Positions 55,954-64,000 of a stretch of DNA of 64,000 nt are shown here, piece after piece. Each line of letters begins with the position of its first letter. Positions within the stretch are counted from its first letter, which is position 1. The notes beneath the pieces are model-generated. The model was given only the letters and a program-made list of their open reading frames with translations, was not told the DNA's origin and searched no databases. This DNA is from Rostrohypoxylon terebratum (lineage: Eukaryota; Ascomycota; Sordariomycetes; Xylariales; Hypoxylaceae). The DNA lies in assembly GCA_022497145.1 (NCBI GenBank), contig MU385899.1, forward strand, positions 62,001-126,000, given 5' to 3'. A program made the position numbers and the translations under genes.

Positions 55954-57162
55954 GATGAATCAATGCGATTCGGAATACGGCGGTGGGGTATGGGTATTCC
56001 GGGTCTGGAGAGGTTCAGGTGGTAAAGGACCGTATCGCGCACGATCGGATTGCTGAGAGTAAGTTCGCGTAGATGGAGAAGCCCGGATTAGTGACGCTGA
56101 AGAAAGCCACTTCGTAGGTAGGAGCCAATTTAGAAGAAGAGTAATGCGAGAGTAGAGGTGCAATATGTCGAGGCCGTTAAGAGATATGCCCAGAAGGCAA
56201 TAGACGTGCCTAACGGCTTTTCAAAAGAACAGGAAATTTCCTATTGCCAGGAAATGAAAGTAGTGGGAGGCTGGGAGGCCTGCGACGTGATATGCGGCCT
56301 ACAAACTGCAGTACGTTTGGTGATGGTGACGACGTTGTAGGTGTGAAGAACTTAAAGAATTGATTGCATGGAGCTTTTTCGAAGCTGTCAATATTTGGTG
56401 GGGCAATGCCCAGTGATTTCTAGGTAGTGGGGTAATTGCGACGAGGGGCACCCGCAACTTTCAAATTTCAATAAAACGAGGCTTCCCCTGAACGAGGCAG
56501 CTGCAACTTCCAGCTTTACAAGTGGAACGGTCCGATGAGCTGAAGAAGGTGCTTCATGCTTATTCTGGATAATAGGCACCTTCCTTTGAAATGTTTCAAC
56601 ATTTCAAATAATTACGCTGCACGCAAGTATTCATGTTAGAATGTCATCTAGTAATGAATAAGCAAATTATAAAACGTATATAATTATCATTATATTTTTG
56701 TCATATTTGCATATACTCAAGTAACTATCACGAGGCGGGGTTGCGCCTGGGCGACTAATGTAGGAGTGTACCGAATAGCCGGGCATTGACGTCCAGTTGG
56801 CAGGTGGCCACTTACTTCCACTTACTTCCACTTACTTAAGCGCAAACTTTGAAGCGTTAAAGTTCCAGCACTGAGCAAGTGAGCACTGAGCACCGAGGTG
56901 GATAAAGTGGGCTGTGCTAATGTCGCTCTGCATTTCGCAACCCTTTGCATCATTCTCCTGGGTCCTGGCACTTGCAACCTACATCCTACACCCCTACACC
57001 TACACCTACACCTACAATTACAATAGCGATTGTGTCTCGTTCATGACATGGAATTGCTATTCGAACCCATTTGCGCCACCGACTTATCTTATATATCACG
57101 AATTTCCCATAGATCCGCTGCTTTTTTGCTCGTATGCTTAAGGTCGTTACCGGTCCTTTGTA
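55954..57162. other. Divergent intergenic region
   Basis: This carries the promoters of DBP5 (minus) and the Bzz1 gene (plus). Small direct repeats: CCACTTACTT units near 56810-56835 and ACACCTAC units near 56990-57014. No gene is supported. Confidence 0.5.
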
Positions 57163-59541
57163 ATGGCTGAGGTGGACGTGGCACCGACCTTTGGTGCCGA
57201 ATTAAAGGTGTGTATTCACTCTTTACCACGAGCTCTGCACTCTTATCCCAACCATCTTAGCTATCCATAAGCCCCTACGTTACCTCCGGATAGTCTCACT
57301 AAATAGTATCGCCTGTTTTCTATAGGATGGCTTCAAGCCCGCCAGCGCTTGGGTGGCTAGTGGTATTGCCTGGCTCGACGACATCCAAAATTTTTACCGG
57401 GAGCGGGCCGTCATCGAGAAAGAGCATAGCGCAAGACTCAACGCCTTAGCTAAAAAGTACTTTGAGAAGAAAAATAAAAAGTCGATAACTTTGAGTGTTG
57501 GCGATACGCCTGCTATGACTCCCGGTTCTCTCGAAAATGCTTCCCTAACTATATGGACCACTCATCTTACAACCCTCGAATCCTTAGCCACCGAACACGA
57601 GAACTATGCGAACGAACTGGTCCAAAAGGTCGCAGACCCCATGAAACAATATGCTGCCAAATTCGAAGAGCTGCGCAAACGACATGTTGAATATGCCACT
57701 AAACTAGAGGCTGAAAGAGACTCTTCTTACGCCGACCTCCGTAAAACCAAGACCAAGTACGATGCTGTGTGCCAAGAGGTGGAGAGTAAGCGAAAGAAGA
57801 CGGAGTCCTCTTTTGACAAAGCCAAGGCCCAGAGTCATTACCAACAGCAGCTGCAGGACATGAACAATGTCAAGAACACTTACTTGATAGCTATCAGCGT
57901 AACCAATAAGCAGAAAGAAAAGTATTATCACGAATACATCCCTGAAGTGCTAGACAGCCTGCAAGATCTCGCCGAATTCAGGACTATAAAATTAAATGCC
58001 TTATGGTCCACCGCGGCGAGCCTAGAGAGTACCATGCTAAAACAGAGCAATGTACTGGTCGAGCGTTTAGGCCAGGAGGTTACCAGGAACCTTCCTCACT
58101 TAGACTCCATGATGTACATCCGTCACAATATGGCTGCCTGGCAAGAACCGACTGACAAGATGTTCGAACCTAGTCCAGTATGGCACGACGATGATCTCAT
58201 GGTTACCGACGAGGTAGCTAAGATTTTCTTGCGCAACGTTCTGAATAAATCAAAGAGCCAATTAGGGGAACTTCGACGGGAAGTAGATAAGAAGAAAAGG
58301 GAGATTGAAGGTGTTAAACGTGTCAAACAGAGGATACGCGAAGGAAAAGAGAACAAAGACGAGGTTGTCATCGTGTCACAGATCTTCTCTATGCAAGAAG
58401 AATTACACCAAGTCGACCGAAAACGCCTTACCGCCGAAGTCGAAACTTCAACCATCACGTCAGCCGTGGGGGACGTCACTCTTGGTGCCAAGAACCACAA
58501 TTTTAAGTCACAGACGTTCAAGATACCGACGAACTGTGATCTTTGCGGCGAAAGGATATGGGGTTTGTCGGCCAAAGGTTTCGATTGTAGAGACTGTGGC
58601 TACACGTGTCATAGCAAATGCGAAATGAAGGTTCCCGCAGAGTGTCCCGGCGAACTATCTAAGGATGAGCGCAAGAAGTACAAGGCGGAACGGCAAGCGG
58701 CAGCGGGAGCCCTACTAAAGCCCCCTTCCGGTCCGCCAGAGCACGTCGCCGAATTACCTACTCTGAGTCGCTCAAACACTATGAATTCTTTGAGTTCCGG
58801 ATATGCGGCCAGTGCAAACCGATCAATAAGCGGTTCGGTCGTAAGTCCGCGTTCTCCCGCCGAGGATACCCCACCTGAACCTGGTCCTCGACCGGCTCCT
58901 AAGAAGGGTCGCCTTGTTGCTCCGCCGCCCACAGCCTATATCAGCGAGCTCCCCGGCAGCTCAGTTCCGCCGCCCGCCGCCAAAGTCGCAGAACAAAAAG
59001 GCAAAATGCTCTATGCATTTGAGGCGAGTGGTGGCGACGAGGTCTCCGTTCCCGAGGGACGGGAAGTAGTCATCCTTGAGCCTGATGGTAAGTCTCACTC
59101 TATTCTTTTCAACTATACTCTGCATTTGCTCAAGGTATTATAGATGGATCAGGATGGGTGAAGGTCCGCGCTGGTTACAAAGAAGGGATAGTACCCGCGA
59201 GCTATCTCGAGATCTTCCCTAAGGCCATTCTCCCTCAAGATACGGGCTCTTCGTTGAATGAACGTCCTGCATCTACTTATTCGAATTCGGGATCGTCAAT
59301 AGGAACGGCTGGTCCTGCCATCAAAAAGAAAGGGCCGGCAGTCGCGCCGCGCCGCGGTGCTAAGAAGCTAAAGTATGTTGTCGCAATGTACGATTACACA
59401 GCACAAAGCGACGCCGAGCATAGTATGACCGAGGGCGAACGATTTGTCTTGATTAAGGAAGATCCGGGAGATGGATGGGCCGAAGTAGAAAAAGGCGGCG
59501 CAACGAAGAGTGTGCCCGCGAGTTACGTACGAAACGCTTAA
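57163..59541 (+). CDS. BZZ1: Bzz1-like F-BAR, C1 and double SH3 protein
   Basis: Three exons (57163-57207, 57326-59087, 59144-59541) encode about 734 residues. Bzz1 bends membrane and recruits WASP/actin at endocytic sites. The F-BAR domain fills about residues 12-260 (ELKDGFKPASAWVASGIAW, FYRERAVIEKEHSARL). A coiled region includes KIFLRNVLNKSKSQLGELRR. The C1 zinc domain is at about 406-455 (NFKSQTFKIPTNCDLCGERI, TCHSKCEMKVPAEC). SH3-1 lies at about 573-632 (KMLYAFEASGGDEVSVPEG, then SGWVKVRAGYKEGIVPASYL) and is interrupted by intron 2; SH3-2 is 678-734 (VVAMYDYTAQSDAEHSMTEG). The linker is Pro-rich. Exon 1 has 15 codons. Acceptor for exon 3 has a rival site nine bases upstream that would insert three residues in frame. 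Confidence 0.94.
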
Positions 59542-61227
59542 TCTTACAACGAAAAATTAGTTATTTACCACTTACGTTTCATTTATCGGCTTTTGCATCA
59601 GTTGGAGGCTCATGGGTATGAAGTATATGAATTGGCATTGGATAGACGGCGACATAGCCTATACTTGTAGCGAGCGGTGTTGATAAGTCGAAAAGGAGGC
59701 GGAAATACAACGTACTATGTACAATGCGAAGACGTCGTGACTCGTCACCTTGCAACAATAAAACTTGTCTAGGTGAAACAAAAGCCCGGTGGGTCGCACT
59801 ACCGGCTTGATCTAGGTGGTTTGTTTTCCCGCTTTACATGGGTGGTATGGATAGGTGGTAGAGGGTATATTGGTGTGCTCAGCCTCATCTCGGTCCAGCC
59901 TTAGCTCTGAATCATCAAGGATCCATTAAGAAGGCGAGGAAAAAAAAACCAGCCTCGGGAGACAGGCAGCTTCGGTCCTAATCGAAACATCGCAAGTTTA
60001 TGTATTCCCGATATTCAATTCTGCTTTGCACATTTATTGAAGATCTAATCAGTAATATAGCAAGCTGGAGAATCTGATTGTTATAAAACTGGGGTTGTAG
60101 GTCAGGGATCATCATCAATACCGGCCAATTCATGGGGACCCCTTGCCGGGCTAGAAACTTGAGTGGTATAATTATTACATGGTAGACTTTGTCTACCGGT
60201 ATGTAAGTGCTTCTTTTCATCATTCACACGCAGACGTGCTTAATGTATGGGGAATGGCATGGCAGAGTAGTATTCTACTTGCTTAACCGTTAACGACGTT
60301 TTTAGTTGAGGGTCAGGTTCATTTTAGGTGACGCGTCACCTAGCGGCTCCGTTGGGATATGAGAGGACTGACTGACGCGGCGGACCCTAGCCTCGCTGCC
60401 ACGAGCAGCATGCACGCCGGGACTTAGCAGATCTAGCCGTTTATGTATTGCATCAAACCCCATCATATCCATTCTAATTTTGACCCCATACGTGTTCAAC
60501 GGTACTGCACGGCTTAGACAACAGGGGTCTTGATTTATGCCGAACCATGATACGCCCTATGAAGGCCCGTTCAACGCTAAAATTTCGAATCAGGTCCTTG
60601 GTGGATATAATTTCTATGAGTTCAGCTTGAAACGTCGACTCTAGAATACTACCAGACACGGCAGCACGGCAAGATCCGTGAGTTCGTCTTGAAGAATACG
60701 CGCGCATAATAAAGATAACTTGGACTTAGGGCACCGTTAGGTAAAATTTAAAGCCAATAACAGTAAATGCGCCTTGTGGGACATGGGACCGTTGCGACGA
60801 TCTGAATAAACATTGCGACGAAAGCTCCGCTGGTTCAAATCCGGTGTTATCGGCCGGTCCACCACGTATGTCATGACGTGACTTCGCCCGGGACTCGTTC
60901 GTAAGCTAGTATGGCTGCCGGACTGCGACCAACATGTTGGTAACTCCAGCTTTGCTAGCTGTAGGTATTTTGCTCATAGCATCATCATGCTATGAGGCTG
61001 AGCCAGGATGCTGGGCACATATGTGCCTAGTATTGTGGAGGTGAGATAGGTACAACACTACGATCGAAAAAATCATAGGTCAACCGTATAAGTACTCGAG
61101 GCCACGCCCAACCATCATCGTGAGGTCAGGCTTTCAAGCTCGTGGGGATTTTCGCCTCTTAACTTACTACTTTCGCTTTTTTTCCTCTATTCAGTCGTTC
61201 TCTCTCTTCGAACACAAAACTTGGAAG
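59542..61227. other. Intergenic region and tannase promoter
   Basis: Left half is the Bzz1 gene 3' flank. Short minus frames at 59978-60223 and 60474-60707 have no motifs. A TATA-like word (CGTATAAGTA) occurs at about 61085-61095, some 135 bases before the tannase ATG, followed by a C/T-rich leader (TTTCGCTTTTTTTCCTC). No other gene is supported. Confidence 0.5.
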
Positions 61228-63054
61228 ATGAAGAGGTCTTGCGGTTTATCGGCAGTCGCCGCTCTGGCGTCGGCCTCGAACACGACAACCTCCTCTATCT
61301 CCGATGTCTGCACGGTATCTAACGTACAAGCTGCTCTCCCCGCCAACGGCACCTTGCTCGGAATCGATTTGATCCCCTCAGCGGTAACGGCTAGCATCGT
61401 CTATAACGCTACGACTGGAGCTGGCGGCATGGGTGGTTCGAGCAGCAGCAGCTCTACCACATATACTTACTGCAATGTGACAGTCCAATATACGCACACT
61501 GGCAAGAACGACACCGTTGTCGTTAAATATGCCTTCCCTCAACCCTCTGACTTCAAGAACCGCTTCTACGTCGCCGGTGGAGGTGGTTTCTCGCTCTCCA
61601 GCGACGCTACTGGTGGTCTTTCCTACGGTGCCGTCGGCGGTGCCACCGACGCCGGATACGACGCGTTCAGCAATAGCTACGACGATGTTGTCCTTTACGG
61701 CAACGGTTCCATCAACTGGGATGCCACCTACATGTTCTCCTACCAGGCCTTGGGCGAGATGACCCAGGTCGGCAAGCCGCTAACCCAGGCTTTCTACGGC
61801 ATGACCAACGACACCAAGGTCTATACCTACTTCGAGGGCTGCTCTGACGGTGGCCGTGAAGGTATGTCTCAGGTCCAGCGCTTTGGCACCGAATACGACG
61901 GCGCCATCACCGGTGCACCCGCTTTCCGATTTGCGCACCAGCAGGTTCTCCACGTCTTCTCGTCTGCTGTTGAGAAGACTCTCAACTACCTTCCCCCGCC
62001 GTGTGAGCTGGACAAGATCGTCAACGCCACGATTGCCGCCTGCGATCCCCTTGACGGACGTACCGACGGTGTCGTCTCCCGAACGGACTTGTGCATGCTG
62101 AACTTCAACCTAAGCTCTATCATCGGCGAGTCGTACTACTGCGCGGCCGAGAACAGCACCTCTCTTGGCTTCGGCTTCAACAAGAAGCGATCGACTACTC
62201 TCCACCCCATGAACATGCGCACCCATAAGCGCCAGGCCCAGGGCAGCACCACCAGCTACCAGCCTGCGCAGAACGGCACCGTCACCGCTGAGGGTGTAGC
62301 CGTTGCCCAGGCCATCTACGGCGGCCTGCACAACAGCGCCGGCGAGCGCGCGTACCTCTCGTGGCAGATCGCATCCGAGCTTGGCGATGCGGCTACGACC
62401 TACAACAGCGACACTGGGGCCTGGGAGCTCAGCATCCCCAGCACGGGCGGCGAGTACGTGACCAAGTTCATCCAGCTGCTCGACCTAGACAACCTCTCCA
62501 ACCTTGACGGCGTGACCTACGACACTCTCGTAGACTGGATCAACACCGGCTTCGTGCGGTACCTGGACAGCCTGCAAACCACACTCCCCGACCTAACACC
62601 CTTCCAATCCTCGGGCGGCAAGCTCCTACACTACCACGGCGAATCCGACAGCTCGATCCCGGCCGCCTCCTCGGTGCACTACTACCAATCGGTGCGATCG
62701 ATAATGTACTCGAACCTGACGGACTCGGAAGCGCAGTCGGCGATGTCGGACTGGTACCAATTCTACCTGATCCCGGGGGCGGGGCACTGCGGCGCGAACT
62801 CGCTGCAGCCGGGCCCGTACCCGCAGAACAACATGCAGATCATGATCGACTGGGTCGAGAACGGCGTGCAGCCCACGCGTCTCAACGCCACCGTCTCCTC
62901 TGGCACCAACGAGGGCGAGACCCAGATGCTGTGCCAGTGGCCCGAGCGCCCGCTCTGGTCCGGCAACACCACGGACTTCGATTGCGTCACGGATGAGGCC
63001 TCCACCGACAGCTGGACGTACACTTTCCCCGCGTTCAAGCTACCCGTTTACTAG
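61228..63054 (+). CDS. Secreted tannase / feruloyl-esterase family protein
   Basis: A single exon of 608 residues from the ATG at 61228; an upstream in-frame GTG extends the frame but removes the signal-peptide start. The N-terminus MKRSCGLSAVAALASA is a signal peptide. Tannases hydrolyse galloyl esters (tannins). The catalytic set is Ser206 in EGCSDGGREG (next to Cys205), Asp474 in GESDSSIP and His520 in GAGHCGAN (next to Cys521), the CS-D-HC motif of this family where a disulfide links the Ser- and His-neighbouring cysteines. FKNRFYVAGGGGFSLSSDAT and GSINWDATYMFSYQALGEMT are conserved. Two dibasic sites, KKR at 321 and HKR at 335, lie in a Ser/Thr-rich segment and may be Kex2 cut points, as in Aspergillus tannase. 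Many N-x-S/T sequons. High third-position GC. Confidence 0.92.
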   Translation: MKRSCGLSAVAALASASNTTTSSISDVCTVSNVQAALPANGTLLGIDLIPSAVTASIVYNATTGAGGMGGSSSSSSTTYTYCNVTVQYTHTGKNDTVVVKYAFPQPSDFKNRFYVAGGGGFSLSSDATGGLSYGAVGGATDAGYDAFSNSYDDVVLYGNGSINWDATYMFSYQALGEMTQVGKPLTQAFYGMTNDTKVYTYFEGCSDGGREGMSQVQRFGTEYDGAITGAPAFRFAHQQVLHVFSSAVEKTLNYLPPPCELDKIVNATIAACDPLDGRTDGVVSRTDLCMLNFNLSSIIGESYYCAAENSTSLGFGFNKKRSTTLHPMNMRTHKRQAQGSTTSYQPAQNGTVTAEGVAVAQAIYGGLHNSAGERAYLSWQIASELGDAATTYNSDTGAWELSIPSTGGEYVTKFIQLLDLDNLSNLDGVTYDTLVDWINTGFVRYLDSLQTTLPDLTPFQSSGGKLLHYHGESDSSIPAASSVHYYQSVRSIMYSNLTDSEAQSAMSDWYQFYLIPGAGHCGANSLQPGPYPQNNMQIMIDWVENGVQPTRLNATVSSGTNEGETQMLCQWPERPLWSGNTTDFDCVTDEASTDSWTYTFPAFKLPVY

Positions 63055-63766
63055 ACGGTCAGCACTCGATTATCTACATAGGGACAAAAACAAAATGGGC
63101 ATAGCATGGATGTTTCTCTGGTGTAACTGTATATACGAATTTCTGTCGGTCAAAGGGTAAAGGGGGCAAGTTTGTCAGGAAAGATACCAAATAAAATCTC
63201 GATATGTTTCGTTCTTACATTCGTTTGCTAGCAATGAGAGCTGGCCGCCACTTTTATCGTCCCCCCGATGACATAAGCAATATCTGACTAAGTGATGGTT
63301 ATGTAATGCAATGTTTCGTGGCTTGTCCGGACCTCCGGTGAAAGGTTGACTGTATGCCGTAAGCAGTCTGCTTATCTAAGATCTATATAAGCGACTGCAA
63401 TTTGGACCTGTTTGACAGGTACAGGAGTCATTCGAGTGAGCGGGTCTGAATCAGACACATATTCAGGATAGATAACTATGATACATAAAATAGAGCACCT
63501 TATAAATATTCAAGCATCCTCCATGAAAAAGGGGTTAAATTCAGAACGTCCTTACCCTAAGCCAGGCTTACTAAGAGACTTAACACATTCTAACCAATCA
63601 CATAACACAAGCACCTTCCGCTATACCACATTAGTCATCCCGTCTCAAGCGAAGTAAATGCGGAGTTGAAGCAGCTCACCAAGTCGTCAATTCCCTCAAC
63701 ACTCTCTACCTAGGTCCTAGGTATATATCAAGAAAAAAAAATCATAAACATACCACAACCGCCAAG
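63055..63766. other. Intergenic region
   Basis: This is the tannase 3' flank and leader of the ABM-domain gene. A CCTAGGTCCTAGGTATA palindrome occurs at 63708-63724, about 45 bases before the ABM gene ATG. No gene is supported. Confidence 0.5.
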
Positions 63767-64000
63767 ATGGTCTACACGATAGTCGTGCACCTCCGCTCCA
63801 AGCCCGGCGCAGACAACATCGCCAAAGTGCACGCCAAGCTGAACGAGGCCTCGGCCGTGTACTCCCAGGACAAGGAGACGATCTCCTGGTTCGTGAGTAA
63901 GTGCCTACCCCTACCTACCCCCTTCCCTAATCACACCCATCTCTCCTTATTACCTAAGCAAGGCAAGTACCTAGTGTGTGTGTGCTAAACACCCCCAGTG
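63767..64000 (+). CDS. Antibiotic-biosynthesis-monooxygenase (ABM) domain protein, partial
   Basis: Exon 1 (63767-63896) encodes MVYTIVVHLRSKPGADNIAK, a short helix with VHAKLNEASAVYSQDKE, then TISWFV, the beta-alpha-beta start of an ABM-fold (dimeric ferredoxin-like) protein. The donor is GTAAGT at 63897; the intron (63897-63998) has a GCTAAAC branch-like site, and its CCCCCAG acceptor puts only TG of exon 2 inside the window. Joined, A and TG make Met, giving ISWFVM as expected. Members act as heme or flavin-independent monooxygenases or have no known activity. The function of this one is unknown. The rest of the gene lies to the right. Confidence 0.8.

Noticed and set aside
60766..60860. 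tRNA-like B-box TGGTTCAAATCC at about 60834-60845
   Set aside because: The T-stem needs wobble pairs, no matching acceptor stem or A-box lies at the right distance.

Overview
The window looks like a nuclear chromosome segment of a filamentous ascomycete, most likely a sordariomycete. The evidence is about twenty well-spaced protein genes with many introns of 50-75 nt, fungal splice signals (GTANGT donors, CTAAC-like branch sites), pyrimidine-rich leaders, and fungus-typical families: Zn2Cys6 regulator, CFEM protein, group II G-alpha, tannase, a helo-like N-terminal domain and a filamentous-fungal membrane family. I see no rRNA, convincing tRNA, CRISPR array, complete transposon or virus. Species cannot be named from this.

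Left part (1-28 kb): the last exon of spermidine synthase, a CinA/PncC-like amidase and a helo-like domain protein come first. About 8.5 kb with no supportable gene follows, full of short tandem repeats and TACCTA/TAGGTA words. Then come a group II G-protein alpha subunit, a membrane-anchored GH3 beta-glucosidase, a Zn2Cys6 transcription factor and an SPX-domain membrane protein resembling the polyphosphate (VTC) complex. Another 5.4-kb gene-poor stretch follows; it holds only a pair of doubtful membrane-protein ORFs.

Right part (32-64 kb) is denser: omega-amidase with a probable mitochondrial presequence, a two-helix membrane protein, free-methionine-R-sulfoxide reductase, a CAP10-like GT90 glycosyltransferase, an ArfGAP with UBA domain and NPF motifs, a shortened member of a fungal membrane family, a PLP-dependent decarboxylase, a small basic DUF2462 protein, a large CFEM membrane protein, the mRNA-export helicase Dbp5, the F-BAR/SH3 protein Bzz1, a secreted tannase, and the first exon of an ABM-domain protein running off the end.

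Most genes are housekeeping or cell-biology genes with no operon-like or cluster logic. Shared themes are membrane traffic and actin (ArfGAP, Bzz1), signalling (G-alpha), plant-polymer breakdown (beta-glucosidase, tannase) and sulfur/nitrogen repair metabolism (methionine sulfoxide reductase, omega-amidase). The most striking things I found are gene-structure oddities: a 5-nt micro-exon plus a start-codon-only coding exon in the methionine sulfoxide reductase gene, a 17-nt exon inside the ArfGAP zinc finger, two GC-AG introns, and a 63-nt frame-preserving intron hidden in the CFEM ORF. I did not find a clear multi-gene system that looks new. All gene models are my own splice predictions from sequence, without transcript data.
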